A stretch of DNA of 64,000 nt, taken from positions 558,001 to 622,000 of the forward strand of contig NZ_CP155619.1 of NCBI RefSeq assembly GCF_039697315.1. Direction: 5' to 3'. Source of the DNA: Pseudomonas abietaniphila. GTDB lineage: Bacteria > Pseudomonadota > Gammaproteobacteria > Pseudomonadales > Pseudomonadaceae. Under the pieces are notes generated by a model, which saw only the letters and a list, made by a program, of their open reading frames with translations, was not told where the DNA came from and searched no databases. The translations under genes and the position numbers were made by a program. Shown here in pieces: positions 11,549 through 24,600 of this stretch. Positions within the stretch are counted from its first letter, which is position 1; the number at the start of each line of letters is the position of its first letter.

Positions 11549-12238
11549 ATGCCCACGATTCACCGTTCCATGGCCCCGGCCCTCAGCTTCAATGGCGGCT
11601 TTGTCGACACCATCGGCTTTCTCGCCCTGCAAGGCCTGTTCACGGCTCACGTGACCGGCAACTTCGTGACCCTCGGCGTCAGCATCGTCCACGGCACTTC
11701 AGGCGCGCTGGCCAAACTCCTGGCATTACCGGTGTTCGCCGTGGTGGTTGGCCTGAGTCACATCGCCGCCGTTTCGATCAACCGGCGTGGATTGACACCC
11801 CTGCGACCGCTGCTGATCCTGCACACGCTCTTACTCGCCCTGTTCGGCGCATTGGCGATCGGGTTGGGGCCGTTCAGCGATGGCGACAGCGCCTCGGCGT
11901 TGATCACCGGCATGACCGGCGTGGCCGCCATGGCGATCCAGAACGCCATTTCGCGTCAGCACCTCAAAGGCGCGCCGCCTACCACCCTGATGACCGGGAA
12001 TGTCACCCAAGGCGCTATCGATGTGTTCGCGCTGATCGGTTTACGCGACGAGCAAGAACGCAGTGTGATCAAACAGCGGCTCAAGCCCATCGCGCTGAAC
12101 CTGCTGGGCTTCACCGTCGGCTGCATCGGTGCTGCGCTGTTGTATCTGGCGATAGGTCTGTGGTGCCTGGCTGTGCCGGTGCTGGTTGCAATCTGGACGT
12201 GCGTCAGGACATTTGGCAGCAATGACAGCCTGAGTTGA
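11549..12238 (+). CDS. DUF1275 (YoaK-type) integral membrane protein
   Basis: A 229-residue protein with about six hydrophobic segments. The family signature is at the N-terminus (GGFVDTIGFLALQGLFTAHVTGNFVTLG), and the mid-region AIQNAISR...PPTTLMTGNVTQ is equally typical. The function of DUF1275 proteins is unknown. An ACGGAGG ribosome site lies upstream of the ATG. It follows the MFS gene in the same direction but with a REP-like repeat between them, so co-transcription is uncertain. Confidence 0.88.
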   Translation: MPTIHRSMAPALSFNGGFVDTIGFLALQGLFTAHVTGNFVTLGVSIVHGTSGALAKLLALPVFAVVVGLSHIAAVSINRRGLTPLRPLLILHTLLLALFGALAIGLGPFSDGDSASALITGMTGVAAMAIQNAISRQHLKGAPPTTLMTGNVTQGAIDVFALIGLRDEQERSVIKQRLKPIALNLLGFTVGCIGAALLYLAIGLWCLAVPVLVAIWTCVRTFGSNDSLS

Positions 12239-12699
12239 ATCCCGTCTCACCCTCCCCGCGTTACCGCCGCAGCGAACCTGCATGGACAAGACGGCCGACG
12301 CCCTTCATGGCGTTGCGCCGTCAAGGCCGCTGTCACCCGCTCCGGGGCGACAGTTTCAGTAACAAGCCCATCCAGATGAATACATCGACGTTTCACCTCC
12401 TACCTTATGACTAGTACCCCCTATACCCCGACGACCGGTACGCAATCCAATCAAGCGCTGTTATCTGATAGTTATCAGCGTATTAACGCTGCCAATGGTT
12501 ATAAAGAACGGGATTTGTCAATTTAACTGACATTGAAACCCGTGGGATCCAATCTAGGTTTCTAATCAAACGGATAACCGCAGACGAATAAAAACAATGC
12601 TCACTTTGAGGGTCGTGAGGCCCGAAGAGCGGCGGCAAGTTACATGGAACTGCTGCGCGGTTGTTGTCCCGAAGCGAAAATGGAATCAGGGTCACTGAA
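12239..12699 (+). other. 461-bp leader region of the giant adhesin gene
   Basis: No gene is supported here. The region should carry the adhesin promoter, but I found no convincing -35/-10 pair. It has an AT-rich core (about 12440-12600) and a perfect 14-bp palindrome at 12465-12478. An AGGG ribosome site lies at 12688-12691. Confidence 0.6.
12465..12478. promoter_or_regulatory. Palindrome upstream of the adhesin, possible operator
   Basis: CTGATA-GT-TATCAG is a perfect 14-bp inverted repeat in the AT-rich part of the adhesin leader, 222 bp before its ATG. Outer bases (AGCG ... CGCT) are partly complementary. The cognate protein is unknown. Confidence 0.3.
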
Positions 12700-15600
12700 A
12701 TGGAAAACATCGTCGTCGCTGACAAAGCAACTTCTCAGCTCACTGCCACTACCTGGGGCGATCTGGCCCTCAATCACCCCTCTGTCGTTCAGATGCCTGT
12801 TGCGCCTGACCGGGTTGCCTCGGCGAGCCGCAGTGGACAGGACCTGGTGGTCAATCTCAAGAATGGCGAACACATCAAGGTCGCCAACTTCTTCAATACC
12901 GGACCGGACGGCGTCCACAGCGACATGGTGTTTCAAGGCGACGACGGCGCGCTGTGGCAAGCCCAGTACGACGCGCAAGTGTTCAAGGGCTTTACTTTCG
13001 AAGAAGTCTCTTCCATTGACGAGTTGATTGCCGGTGCCGGTGTCGTGGGCAGCGCTACGCCTACTTGGGCGATTGCCGGATTGGGGTTGCTCGGCGCGGG
13101 CGGCGCTGCTGCGGCAGCAGGTGGAGGCGGTGGTGGAGGCGGCAGCGGAGGTGGCGCCGCGTCCCCCGATACGACAGCGCCCGATGCCCCCACAGGACTC
13201 GGCTTGTCCGCTGACGGTCTGTCGTTGAGTGGCCTGGGCGAAATAGGGTCGCGAGTCACCGTGTACGATGCCGCCGGGAACGTGCTGGGCTCCGGAACGG
13301 TAGGCAGCGACGGCCGTTTTCAGGTCGTTCTCAATGCACCGCAGACCAATGGGCAAGCACTGGATGTGACGCTGACCGACGCAGCCGGGAACGTCTCGAC
13401 GCCAGGCTCCGTAACCGCGGTGGACACTACTGCCCCCAACGCACCCGGTAATCTGACGTTATCAGCAGACGGTCAGTCTCTGACCGGCACCGGCGAACCT
13501 GGCAGTAACGTGATCATCCGCGATGCAGCGGGCAACGTCCTGGGCACTGCTGTGGTGGGCAGCGACGGAACCTTCCAGGCCGTGCTCAATGCGCCACAAA
13601 CCAATGGGCAGACGCTGGACGTCACCCTCACCGACGCAGCCGGGAACGTCTCGACGCCAGGCTCGGTGACCGCGGCAGACACCACTGCGCCTGCGGCACC
13701 AGGCAGTCTGGCTGTCAATGCGAATGGCACTGCCCTGAGCGGCACCGGTGAGGCCGGTGCAACGATTCAGGTACGGGCAGCAAATGGCACCTTGCTTGGA
13801 ACCGCTACGGTTGCCGCTGATGGCACGTTTAACGTGACATTGAATCCCCCGCAGACCGATGGCCAATCGTTAACGGTCATCGCCATCGATGGGGCGGGTA
13901 ACAGCTCGGCACCGGCCCAGGCCCAGGCGCCCGATACGGACGTCACGACACCGGGCAATGGCGATGTCACGGCACCGGACTCCCCTACAGGTGTCGCGAT
14001 AAGCGGCAGCGGCGCACTGGTCAGCGGACACGGCGAAGCAGGCAGCACCGTCAACATCATCGACGCCAACGGCGTGTTGCTGGGGACCGGCATCGTCGGC
14101 GCTGACGGCACCTTCAGTGTCGGGCTGAATCCCGCGCCGCATAACGGTCAGGTCCTGCAGGTGACCCTGACTGACGCGGCCGGCAACGTCTCTTCAAATG
14201 TGCCGCTGCAGGCGCCCGACACCACCGCTCCGGCGCAGCCGGGCACGCTCGTCCTGTCGGCGGACGGCTTGACGCTGACCGGTGTCACCGAAGCTGGCGC
14301 ACGGGTGCTGGTTCGCGATGCCTCAGGCGCGGTGATCGGATCGGCACGCGCCGGTCTGGATGGCACGTTCAGCGTGACGTTGTCGAGTGCCCAGACCAAT
14401 GGCGAACACCTGGACGTCAGCGCCACTGACGCCGCCGGCAACACATCCTCCACGCCACTGACAGCCGCCGACACCACCGCCCCCGATCAGGTCACCAACG
14501 TGGTGATCAGCGCCAACGGTGCGCTGCTGTCTGGCAATGGCGAAATCGGGGCAACCGTCACCGTGCTTAACGCAGGCGGAACGGCAATCGGCACCGGTAC
14601 TGTCGGCGCTAACGGCACGTTTCTGATCACGCTGACCAGCGCGCCAACCCCTGGCGAGCAACTGCAGATTATCCAGACCGATGCCGCAGGCCATCCTTCG
14701 CCGGCGCTCGACGTGACCGCACCCGATAACGCCGGGCCGGCGACGCCTGGAAACCTCGCGCTGGATGCGACCGGAGCGCAACTGACGGGCACCGGAACGG
14801 CCGGAAATCTCATCGAGGTACGTGATGCCCAAGGCAACGTGCTGGGAAGCACAGTGGTCGGGAACGACGGCACCTTTACCCTGACACTTACGACACCGCA
14901 GGCCAACGGTGAAGTGCTCAATGTCATCGCCACCGACAGCAGTGGCGAAAGCTCGGTGAGCGTACCGTTGACAGCGCCGGACATCACCGGGCCGCTGGCT
15001 GCCACTGATCTCGCCGTGGCGCAGGACGGCCTTTCGGTCACCGGTCGTGGCGAGCCTGGAGCAACGATCACCATCAGCAACGCTCAGGGTACTGTGCTCG
15101 GCACCGGCACCGTCTCTGCGACCGGCGCGTTCTCCGTGGTCCTGAATGCCGCGCAGACCAACGGTCAGGCGTTGCAGGTCGTGCTGACGGATGCCGTTGG
15201 AAATCCTTCGGCTTCGGCCCCCGTGGTTGCCGGGGATCTGGACGGGCCGCTGCAGCCTGATGGTCTCTCGCTCAGCAGCAATGGGACGTTACTCAGCGGT
15301 CACGGTGAAGCGGGATCGAGGATCACCGTCACCGACGCCAACGGTAACGTGCTCGGCACCGCCAGCGTCGCCGCCGACGGTTCATTCAGCGTGACCCTCA
15401 GCAGTGCGCAGAATAACGGGCAGACGTTATTGATCACCGCCAGCGACAGCGCCGGGAACCCTGCGGCACCGGTTCCCTTCACAACGCCCGATACCCAGGC
15501 ACCGGCGGCGTTGACCAACGTTGCGCTGGATACATCGGGCGTTGTGCTCACGGGTACGGGCGAACCCGGTGCTGCTGTGACCGTGCGTGATGCACTCGGC

Positions 15601-18600
15601 ACCGTGATCGGCTCGGGAAGTGTCGGGCCAAACGGCACCTTTACGCTCAACCTCACCACAGCGCAAACCGACGGGCAGTTGCTGCAGGTCACCCAGACCG
15701 ACGTCGCGGGCAATCCGTCCACACCGGTGCCGGTCAATGCGCCTGACTTGAGCGTGCCTGCGCCGGTGACCAACGTCGACATCTCTGCCAATGGTGCGGT
15801 GGTCACCGGTAATGGTCAGATTGGCGCGACGGTGACGGTGACCGATGCCTCTGGCAATGCATTGGGCACAGCGGTGGTGGGCGCAAACGGGCGCTTCGAG
15901 GTCACGCTTTCCAGCCCGCAGATCAACGGCCAGGTGTTGAATGTGAGTCAGGCGGACGGTTCGGTGACCCCATCGACGCCAGTGCCTGTCGATGCCCCGG
16001 ACATTCAGGCACCCGACGCGCCTGGCAACCTTACCCTGGACAACGCAGGCGTTCTGCTGAGCGGGCAAGCCGAGCCGGGTGCGACCGTGTACGTGCGGGA
16101 TCAGAGTGGCAACCTGTTGGGCACTGCCACGGCAGATACCACAACCGGTGCCTTCCAGGTGACGCTGTCGCCCGCTCAGAGCAATGGTCAGACGGTACAG
16201 GTCACACAAACCGATACGCATGGAAACCTGTCGGCTTCTGCCCCGCTGACCGCACAGGACACAACGCCTGCCGATGCGCCGAGCAACGTGGCGATCACTG
16301 CGGACGGACATTATGTTTCGGGCAACGGCGTCGCCGGCGACACCATCGAAGTCCGCAGCGCGAACGGCACGCTGCTCGGGACAGCCGTGGTCGCAGCAAA
16401 CGGCAGCTTCACCGTCACCCTGACCAGCCCTCAACAAAACGGCGAAACGCTGAATGTGACGCAGGTCGACGCCAGTCAGATCCCTTCGGCTGCGAACAGC
16501 GTTACCGCCCCTGACATTACCGCGCCGCTTGCGCCCACTGACCTGGCCGTCGACGCCAACGGCGTATTGACCGGCACCACCGAAGCCGGCGCCACCGTCA
16601 ACGTGCTGGATGCCAACGGCAACCTGCTGGGCACGACAACGGCCGGGCCAAACGGCGGGTTCACCTTTAACCTGCCAGGCACACTCACTAACGGTCAGTG
16701 GGTGCAGGTCGTCGTTTCCGACGGCACCCATGACTCACTCCCGGTCAGCACTCAGGCGCCCGACACCACGCCCCCGCCCCCAGTGGCCAACCTCGCCGTC
16801 AGCCCGGACGGCTCTCAGGTGTCCGGTACCGGCGAGCCGGGAACCACCATCACCATCACCGCTCCCGGCAATGTGGTGATCGGGACTGGCGTTGTCGGGA
16901 ACGACGGTGTCTTCGTCATCGGTCTGAACCCACCTGCGCAAAACGGCAGCATCAGCACGGTCATCAGCACGGACAGCAGCGGCAACCCCTCCACGGCGGT
17001 CCCCCTGCCCGGTCCTGACGGTACTCAGGTGGCCACGCCCACGGACCTGGCCATCAGCAGCGACGGCTTTACCCTGACCGGTGCCGGCACGCCTGGTACC
17101 ACGGTCAATGTCCTTGCGGCAGACGGGACGAATCTGGGATCAGGCACCGTCAACAGCCTGGGTCGCTTCACCATCTTCATGCGCTTCGCCCAGCTGAATG
17201 CACAGACCTTGCACGTCACTGCCAGCGACGCCAGTGACCACAACTCGGTACCCGGCACGGTGGTTGCCGCTGACTCGACAGCGCCTGACGCACCCTCGGA
17301 CCTGACCATCAACGCCAACGGCAGCGCGGTGACGGGCAAAGGTGAAGTCGGTGCTACCGTCACGATTACCGACAGTAGCGGCAACGTCTTGGGTACAGGC
17401 GTGGTTGCCAGCACCGGTAACTTCAGCATTGTCCTCAACCCTGCTCAGCTCAACGCGCAACCCCTGACGGCGACCCAAAGCGATGCGGCGGGTAACAGTT
17501 CGCAACCGGGCAGCGTGATCGCGCCGGACCTGCAAGCACCGAATGCCGCGACCGGTTTGTCCATCAACAGTGTCGGGACCGTGATCAGTGGCCAGGGTGA
17601 AGCGGGCGCCACCGTCACCGTTCGCGATGCGGCGGGCAACGTGCTGGCGACCGGAATCGTCGACCAGAGCGGCCAGTTCCAGGTGACGTTGCCGAACGCA
17701 CAGACCAGCGGCGCGGCGTTGCAGGTCACCCTCACCGATGCGGCGGGCAACACCTCGCCGCAGAGCAACCTGAACACGGTAGACACCACACCACCGGCCC
17801 TCGTCCAGAACCTCAACATCAGCGCCAGCGGCAGCACGCTCACCGGCACCGGTGAAGTGGGCGCGACGGTGCGTGTCACCGACAGCAGCGGCACGCTGCT
17901 GGGCACCGGTATCGTGGCGGCGGACGGTTCATTCAGCATCACCCTCTCCCCGGCGCCGAACAACGGCCAGACCCTGGACATCAACCAGGTCGACCCCAGC
18001 GGCAACGCATCCCCGTCAGTCACCTTGCAGGCGCCTGACATCAGCCCGCCTGCGGCGCTGACTCAAGTCGCGGTCAATGGTGACGGCCTGACCGTCACAG
18101 GCCATGGCGAGCCGGGAGCCACCGTTTCGGTGCGCGGCGTGGACGGCACCTTGCTCGGCACCGGTCTGGTCGGGGCGAACGGTTCATTCAATCTCACACT
18201 CAGTTCGCCACAGATCAATGCTCAGGTGCTCACCGTCACCCAGGAAGACCCACCGGGCAACGTCTCCACTGCCGTGAATGTGGTATCGGTCGACCTCACA
18301 GCGCCTGATGCCCCGGCGGCCTTGAGCCTTAATGGCGCTGGCCTGCAACTGACCGGTAACGCCGAGGCCGGCAGCACCGTCATCGTGCGCGATGCCTCTG
18401 GCGGGATAATCGGTACCACCACTGCGGCCGCCAACGGAACGTTTCAGGTCACGCTTGGTTCGCCGCAACTCAATGGTCAGGCGCTGACCGTGACCGCCAC
18501 TGATGCGGCAGGCAATGTGTCGACTTCGGCAGCCTATGTGGCGGGTGACACCACAGCCCCGCTGGCGGTGAGCAATCTGGCCGTCACGGCGGACGGTCTG

Positions 18601-21600
18601 TCACTGGCCGGTCACGGTGAAGCGGGCGCGACCGTGGTGGTGCGCGACGCCAGCGGAAACCAGTTGGGCACTGCAACCGTCAATGCCAATGGCAATTTCA
18701 GCCTGTCACTGACACCGGGCGCCTCAGCCGGCACCGTGCTCAATGTCATCCAGACCGACGCGGCGGGTAACGCATCGCCGCAAGCCGCCGTCACCGCGCC
18801 GGGCAATCTGGCGGAACCGGCACCGGCCAATCTCGCCTTGAGTGCCGACGGTCTTACCTTGACAGGTACCGCCACGGCCGGCAGTACGGTGAGCATACGC
18901 AGCCCATCCGGCACCTTGCTGGGGACCGCGCTGGTCGCCAGTGACGGTACGTTCAGCGCCACGCTGGGTACGCCGCAACTCAATGGCGAGCAACTGTCGG
19001 CGACCGCGACGTCGAGCGACGGCATCAATTCCTTGCCCACCGGTTACACCGCCGCAGACATCACCGCCCCGGCGCCACTGAGCAACCTTGTGCTGACCGC
19101 CGACGGCGCGGTGCTTACCGGCCATGGCGAAGCAGGCTCGACTGTGACGGTGATGGGCGCTGGTGGCGTGATTCTGGGTAACGCACTGGTCGCCGCCAAC
19201 GGCACCTTCAGCCTGACGCTCACCACGCCGCAAATTGCAGGGCAAACACTGAACCTGAGCCAGACCGATGCGGCCGGGAACGAATCCACCAGCGTGAACC
19301 TTGTGGCAAGGGACCTCGTTGCGCCCGATGCGCCGGCCGCGCTGGCGGTCAGCAGCGACGGCAGCGTGCTCTCCGGGACCGGGGAAGCAGGCGCGACGGT
19401 CAACGTCTTCAGTGCCTCCGGCGCATTGTTGGGGTCCGGTAGCGTCCGGCTCGACGGCAGCTTCCAGATCACCCTCACAACCCCTCAGGCCAACGGTCAG
19501 ACGCTCGCTGTCACCCTGACCGATGCCGCCGGGAATACCTCGGCCACCACCAACCTGGTCGCCGTCGACACCACCGCTCCCGCCGCACTCACCCAATTGG
19601 GCATCTCCAGCGACGGCGCTACGTTGACCGGACATGGCGAGGCCGGTGCAACGGTGACCGTCACCGACTCGGACGGCACCGTACTGGGCACGGTCGTGGT
19701 AGGCAGCACCGGGACATTTACCCTCGTCCTGGCCAACCCGCTGACCAATGCCGAAGTGCTGACGCTGGTGCAGACGGACACCACAGGCAACGTGTCGCCC
19801 ACTGCGACCCTGGTAACGCCGGACTTCACGCCGCCTGACCCTCTGGCCAACGTCGACATCAATGCGGCGGGCGCGGTGGTGACCGGTAGCGGTGAGCCCG
19901 GGGCGACGGTCACCGTCAAAGACCCTGCCGGTAATGTGCTCGGCACCAGCGTGGTGTTGGCCGATGGCTCGTTCAGCGTCACCTTGAGCACACCGCAGAT
20001 CAACAACCAGATCCTCAGCGTGCAGCAGGCCGACCCTCCGGGCAACGTCAGCGCAGCAGTGCCGGTGACCGCGCCTGACCTGACGCCTCCTCCAGTGCCG
20101 ACGCAACTGCTGTTCAACGCAGACGGCGGCGTGCTGAGTGGCAGCGGCGAAGCCAACACGACCGTGCGTATCACGCTGGCTGATGGCACTCAGGTCGGCA
20201 CCGGTTCGGTCGACGCCAGCGGACATTTCCTGATAACGCTCACGCAAGGACAAACCAACGGCGAGCAAGTCTTCGTGGTGCTCACCGATGCCAAAGGCAA
20301 TGTGTCGGCGGCGGGCACTCTGTTCGCTCCGGATACCACCGCGCCGAACGCAGTGGCCAACCTGACGATCGATGATGCAGGCCGAGTCGTCAGCGGCACC
20401 GGTGAAGCAGGCGCGGCCATCGTCGTCAGCGACGCGGCGGGTAATGTTCTCGGTACTGCAACGGTCAGCGCGGGCGGCACCTTTACGCTCACGCTTTCGG
20501 TGCCTCAGCTCAATGGCGAGACGCTTTCGGTCATTCAACGGGACACGGCCGGGAACCCTTCGACACCCGCGACCATCGACGCGCCGGACATTACGGCGCC
20601 TGCCCTGCCCGTCGTCACCGGGCTGAGTGCCGATGGCGTGACCCTGACCGGCACCGGGGAAGCCGGGGCAACGATCCTGGTGACCAGTGCAACCGGCGCA
20701 GCGCTCGGCACTGCGACGGTCAATCCGGACGGTACATTCAGCGTCACCTTGGGATCACCCCAGCTCAACGGGCAGGTGCTCACCCTGACGCAGACCGATG
20801 TGGCCGCCAACGTCTCCGGCAACGTCACCTATCCAGTGCCGGACGTGACCGATCCAGCGCCGGTTGGCAACCTCGCCGTCAGCTCGAATGGCCTGGTCCT
20901 GACGGGTACAGGAGAAGCTGGCGCCACCGTGACAGTTTCCTTCCAGGGCGTCTCCCTGGGCTCTGCAACCGTTGCGGCCGACGGCACGTTCAGCGTCGAC
21001 CTGTCGACGGCTCAGCTCAACGGTCAATTGCTGTCAGTGGTTCAGGTGGATGCCGGGACCAACGATTCAGCGCCAGTCACCGTCAATGCCCCGGATATCA
21101 CTGCCCCTCTGCTGCCAACTGTCACCGAACTGACGGGGGGGACTGTACTGACCGGCACCGCCGAGGCAGGCAGCACCGTGACCGTGACGTCGGCAAGTGG
21201 CGTGTTGCTGGGGTCGGCCACAGCGCTGGCTGACGGCACCTACACCGTCAATTTGAATGCATCACAGACCAACGGCGAGACCCTGTTGGTGACGGCGACC
21301 GATGCCTCGAGTAACACATCGGTCACACTGGGCTTTGTTGCGCCCGACACCACCGATCCGGACCCGGTCAACACGCTGTCGATCAACCCGGATTACACCC
21401 AACTCGCCGGTCGTGGCGAAGTCGGCGCGACCGTGACGGTCAGCGTCAACGGTGCGGAGGTCGGGACCGGGACCGTGGGGGCCAACGGCACCTTTGTCAT
21501 CAACCTGACCGGCGTCGCTGCCAATCAGACACTGTCCGTTGTTCAGACCGATGCCGCGGGCAATGACTCCACCGCCTCCACGCTCGTGGTGCCCCTCACA

Positions 21601-24600
21601 CCTCCACCGGGTGCTCCGGACAACCTGGTCCTTACGCCAGACGGCGTGACACTGACCGGGACCGCAGCCAGCGGTGCCACCATCAACGTGTACAACGCGA
21701 ACGGCACTCAAGTGGGCACAGGCACCGCAGGCATCGACGGCACCTTCACGGTGACGCTCAGCCCGGCGCAAACCAATGGCCAGATTCTGGACGTCACGGC
21801 GAGCACGGTGCTCGGTGGTTCTTCCGTGCCGAGCGAGGTCACGGCGGGCGACACCACGGCGCCGGTGCCGCTGACCGATCTGGCCATCAACGCGACGGGA
21901 ACGACCGTCACTGGACGCGGCGAAGTCGGCGCGACGGTCACCATCACCTCCGCAAACGGAACGGCGCTGGGAACCGCTGTGGTCGGCGCAAACGGCACCT
22001 TCAGCGCGCAACTCAACAGCGCTCAAGCCAATGGACAAATCCTTAACGCGTTCCAGACAGACCCCGCAGGTAATCCGTCGACCACGCTGAATGTCACGGC
22101 GCCGGATATCACCGCGCCGAGTGCGCCCTCCGCGCTCGGCCTGAATGGCACCGGTCTGCTGTTGACGGGCCTGGGTGAGGCCGGCGCCACGGTGACCGTG
22201 CGCAGCGCGGCAGGCCTGGTGCTGGGCACCGGAATCGTGGCGGCGAACGGCACCTTCTCGGTGACGCTGAACACCGCACAACTCAACGGCCAGCCGTTGA
22301 CCGTGAGTCAGGCCGATGCTGCTGGCAACGTCTCGGCATCGACGGGTTTGAACGCAACCGACACCACCCCGCCGGCCGGGTTGAGCAACCTCGCGCTCAA
22401 CGCCGGTGGCTTGCAACTGAGCGGAACCGGCGAGCCGGGTGCGACCGTCAGCGTGACCAACGCCGCAGGCCAGGTGCTGGGCACCGCGCTGGTGGGTGCC
22501 GGTGGCAGCTTCACCGTGCAACTGTCCAGCGCGCAGCTCAACGGGCAGTCACTCAACGTGCAACAGGCGGACCCTGCCGGAAATCTCTCGCCTGTTACGA
22601 ATCTGGTTGCCGCCGATATACAAGCGCCCACCGCCCCGACCGGCCTGACACTGGCGGCCAATGGTCTGACGGTGAGTGGCAGCGGCGAAGCGGGCGCGAC
22701 GGTCAACGTCTACAGCGCGGGCGGCGCGTTGCTGGGCACCGGCACCGTGGGCAGCGGCGGGACGTTCAACTTCAACCTGACTTCGGCCGCGCAACTGGAC
22801 GGGCAGCCGCTGACGGTTCGTCTGGTGGACGGCGCGGGCAATGTCTCCGCGGCGGGCAGCCTGACAGCGCCCGACACCACCGCGCCCGGCGCGCCAACCG
22901 GTGTTGCCATCAACGGCAGCGGTACCGTGTTGACGGGACTGGGTGTAGCAGGCTCGACCGTGACCGTACGCAGTGCGACAGGCGTTGTTCTCGGCACAGG
23001 CACCGTGGCAGCCAACGGCAGTTTCTCGGTCGCCCTGGCCGCTGCGCAGATCGACAACCAGGTACTGACCGTGACCCAGGCCGACCCGACCGGAAACGTC
23101 TCGGTATCGGCGACGGCAATCGCACCGGACCTGACCGCTCCCGTCGCGCCGACCACGCTGCTGGTCAGCGGCGACGGTCTGACGGTCAGTGGCACCGGGG
23201 AGGCCGGCTCCACGGTGACCATCAAGTCCGCCAGCGGCACCGTGCTCGGCACAGCGGTCGTTGGCAGCACCGGGGTGTTCAGCGTCGGGCTCAATGCGGC
23301 GCAGATCAACGGTGAGAAATTGTCCGTCAGCCTCACCGACACCCATGGCAACGTGTCGGTAGCGACCGTCGTCACGGCGCCCGATATCGACGTCAACGCG
23401 CCCGTGGTGGCCAGCGATAATCTGGCCACCGCCACGGTGATCATCGCGCCGGTCAAGGTCACGCAGAACTTCTCCGACTCTTTTGCCACCCTGCTGTCCG
23501 GCTTCTCGAAAACCTTCACCTTCACCGTCGCCAGCGGCACCAGCGTCGACCCAACGCTGACCCTGACCACGGGCAGCCTGGTCTCGTTGCTCGACGGCGT
23601 TTCCTACACGCTGCAAGTCAAGAGCGCCAGCGGCGCCTGGGTCACGCTGGACGTCAATGGCAGCGGTGGACTGCTCGACCTGATCGCCATTGCCGGTCAG
23701 GGTGTGCGGGTCAATATCGGCGACCTGCTGGGGGGCGACTATCGCCTGATCGTGGCCAGCTCCGGGATCGGATTGCTGACCACCGTCACCACTCAACTGC
23801 AACTGGATATCACCAGCCTGACGCAGTTCACCGGAACGGCCGGTGCTGCGATCACCGGCAACGTGATCAGCGACGTCGGCACCGACGGTCAGGTCGACCA
23901 GACCGGCCCTGACCAGGGCGCCTTGCTGCAGATCCAGAAAAACGGCAGCTATGTGGCGGCAGGGGGCGGCACGACCGTGCAGGGCCTGTACGGCACGCTG
24001 ACCATCGACGCCAGCGGCAACTACAGCTACAAACCCAATGGCAGCCTGAGCAGCGTCGGCAAAGTGGATGTCTTCAACTACCAGCTGGTGCACGCGAACG
24101 GCCTGAGCGACACCGCCACGCTGTACGTTCGCATCGACAGTCCACAAGCGGCCGAGATCTGGAGCAACACCAACCTCGCCAGTCCGGCCTTGCTGGTGGA
24201 CGCCACCAACGATATCGCCCACACGGGCATCACGCTGGTCAACCAGGAGACCACCACCAACTCGGCCTTGGGCAGCTTCAGCGTTTTGCTGGGCGGCAGC
24301 AGCGGTACCTACACGACAAGTGTCGGGGCCAATACCGTCAGTGACCTCACGGTCGTGGTCAACGCCAGTAATCTGTTGAGCCTGCTGAGTTCGGTGACGG
24401 TCAGTCTGTACAAGCTCAACACGGCCACCGGCCAATATGTGCTGGTGAAAAGCTACGGCGGCGGCTCGCTGCTCAACCTGGGGGGTGGCAACTACGGCAT
24501 CCAGTTCGACGATCAAACCTCCGGCAGCTATCAGGTCAAAGTGGCCGTTGGCGGTCTGGGAGTGGGGAGCACGATCAACACCAGCCTTATCAACGTCGCC

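Noticed and set aside
13171..23388. The 85-residue repeats as a CRISPR or recent satellite array
   Set aside because: The repeats are coding, continuous in one frame, and diverged at the DNA level between copies.
18724..24516. Antisense frames of 400-655 codons opposite the adhesin gene
   Set aside because: They are shadows of the GC-rich, Thr/Gly/Ala-rich codon pattern of the adhesin; their translations are Arg/His-rich with no domain.
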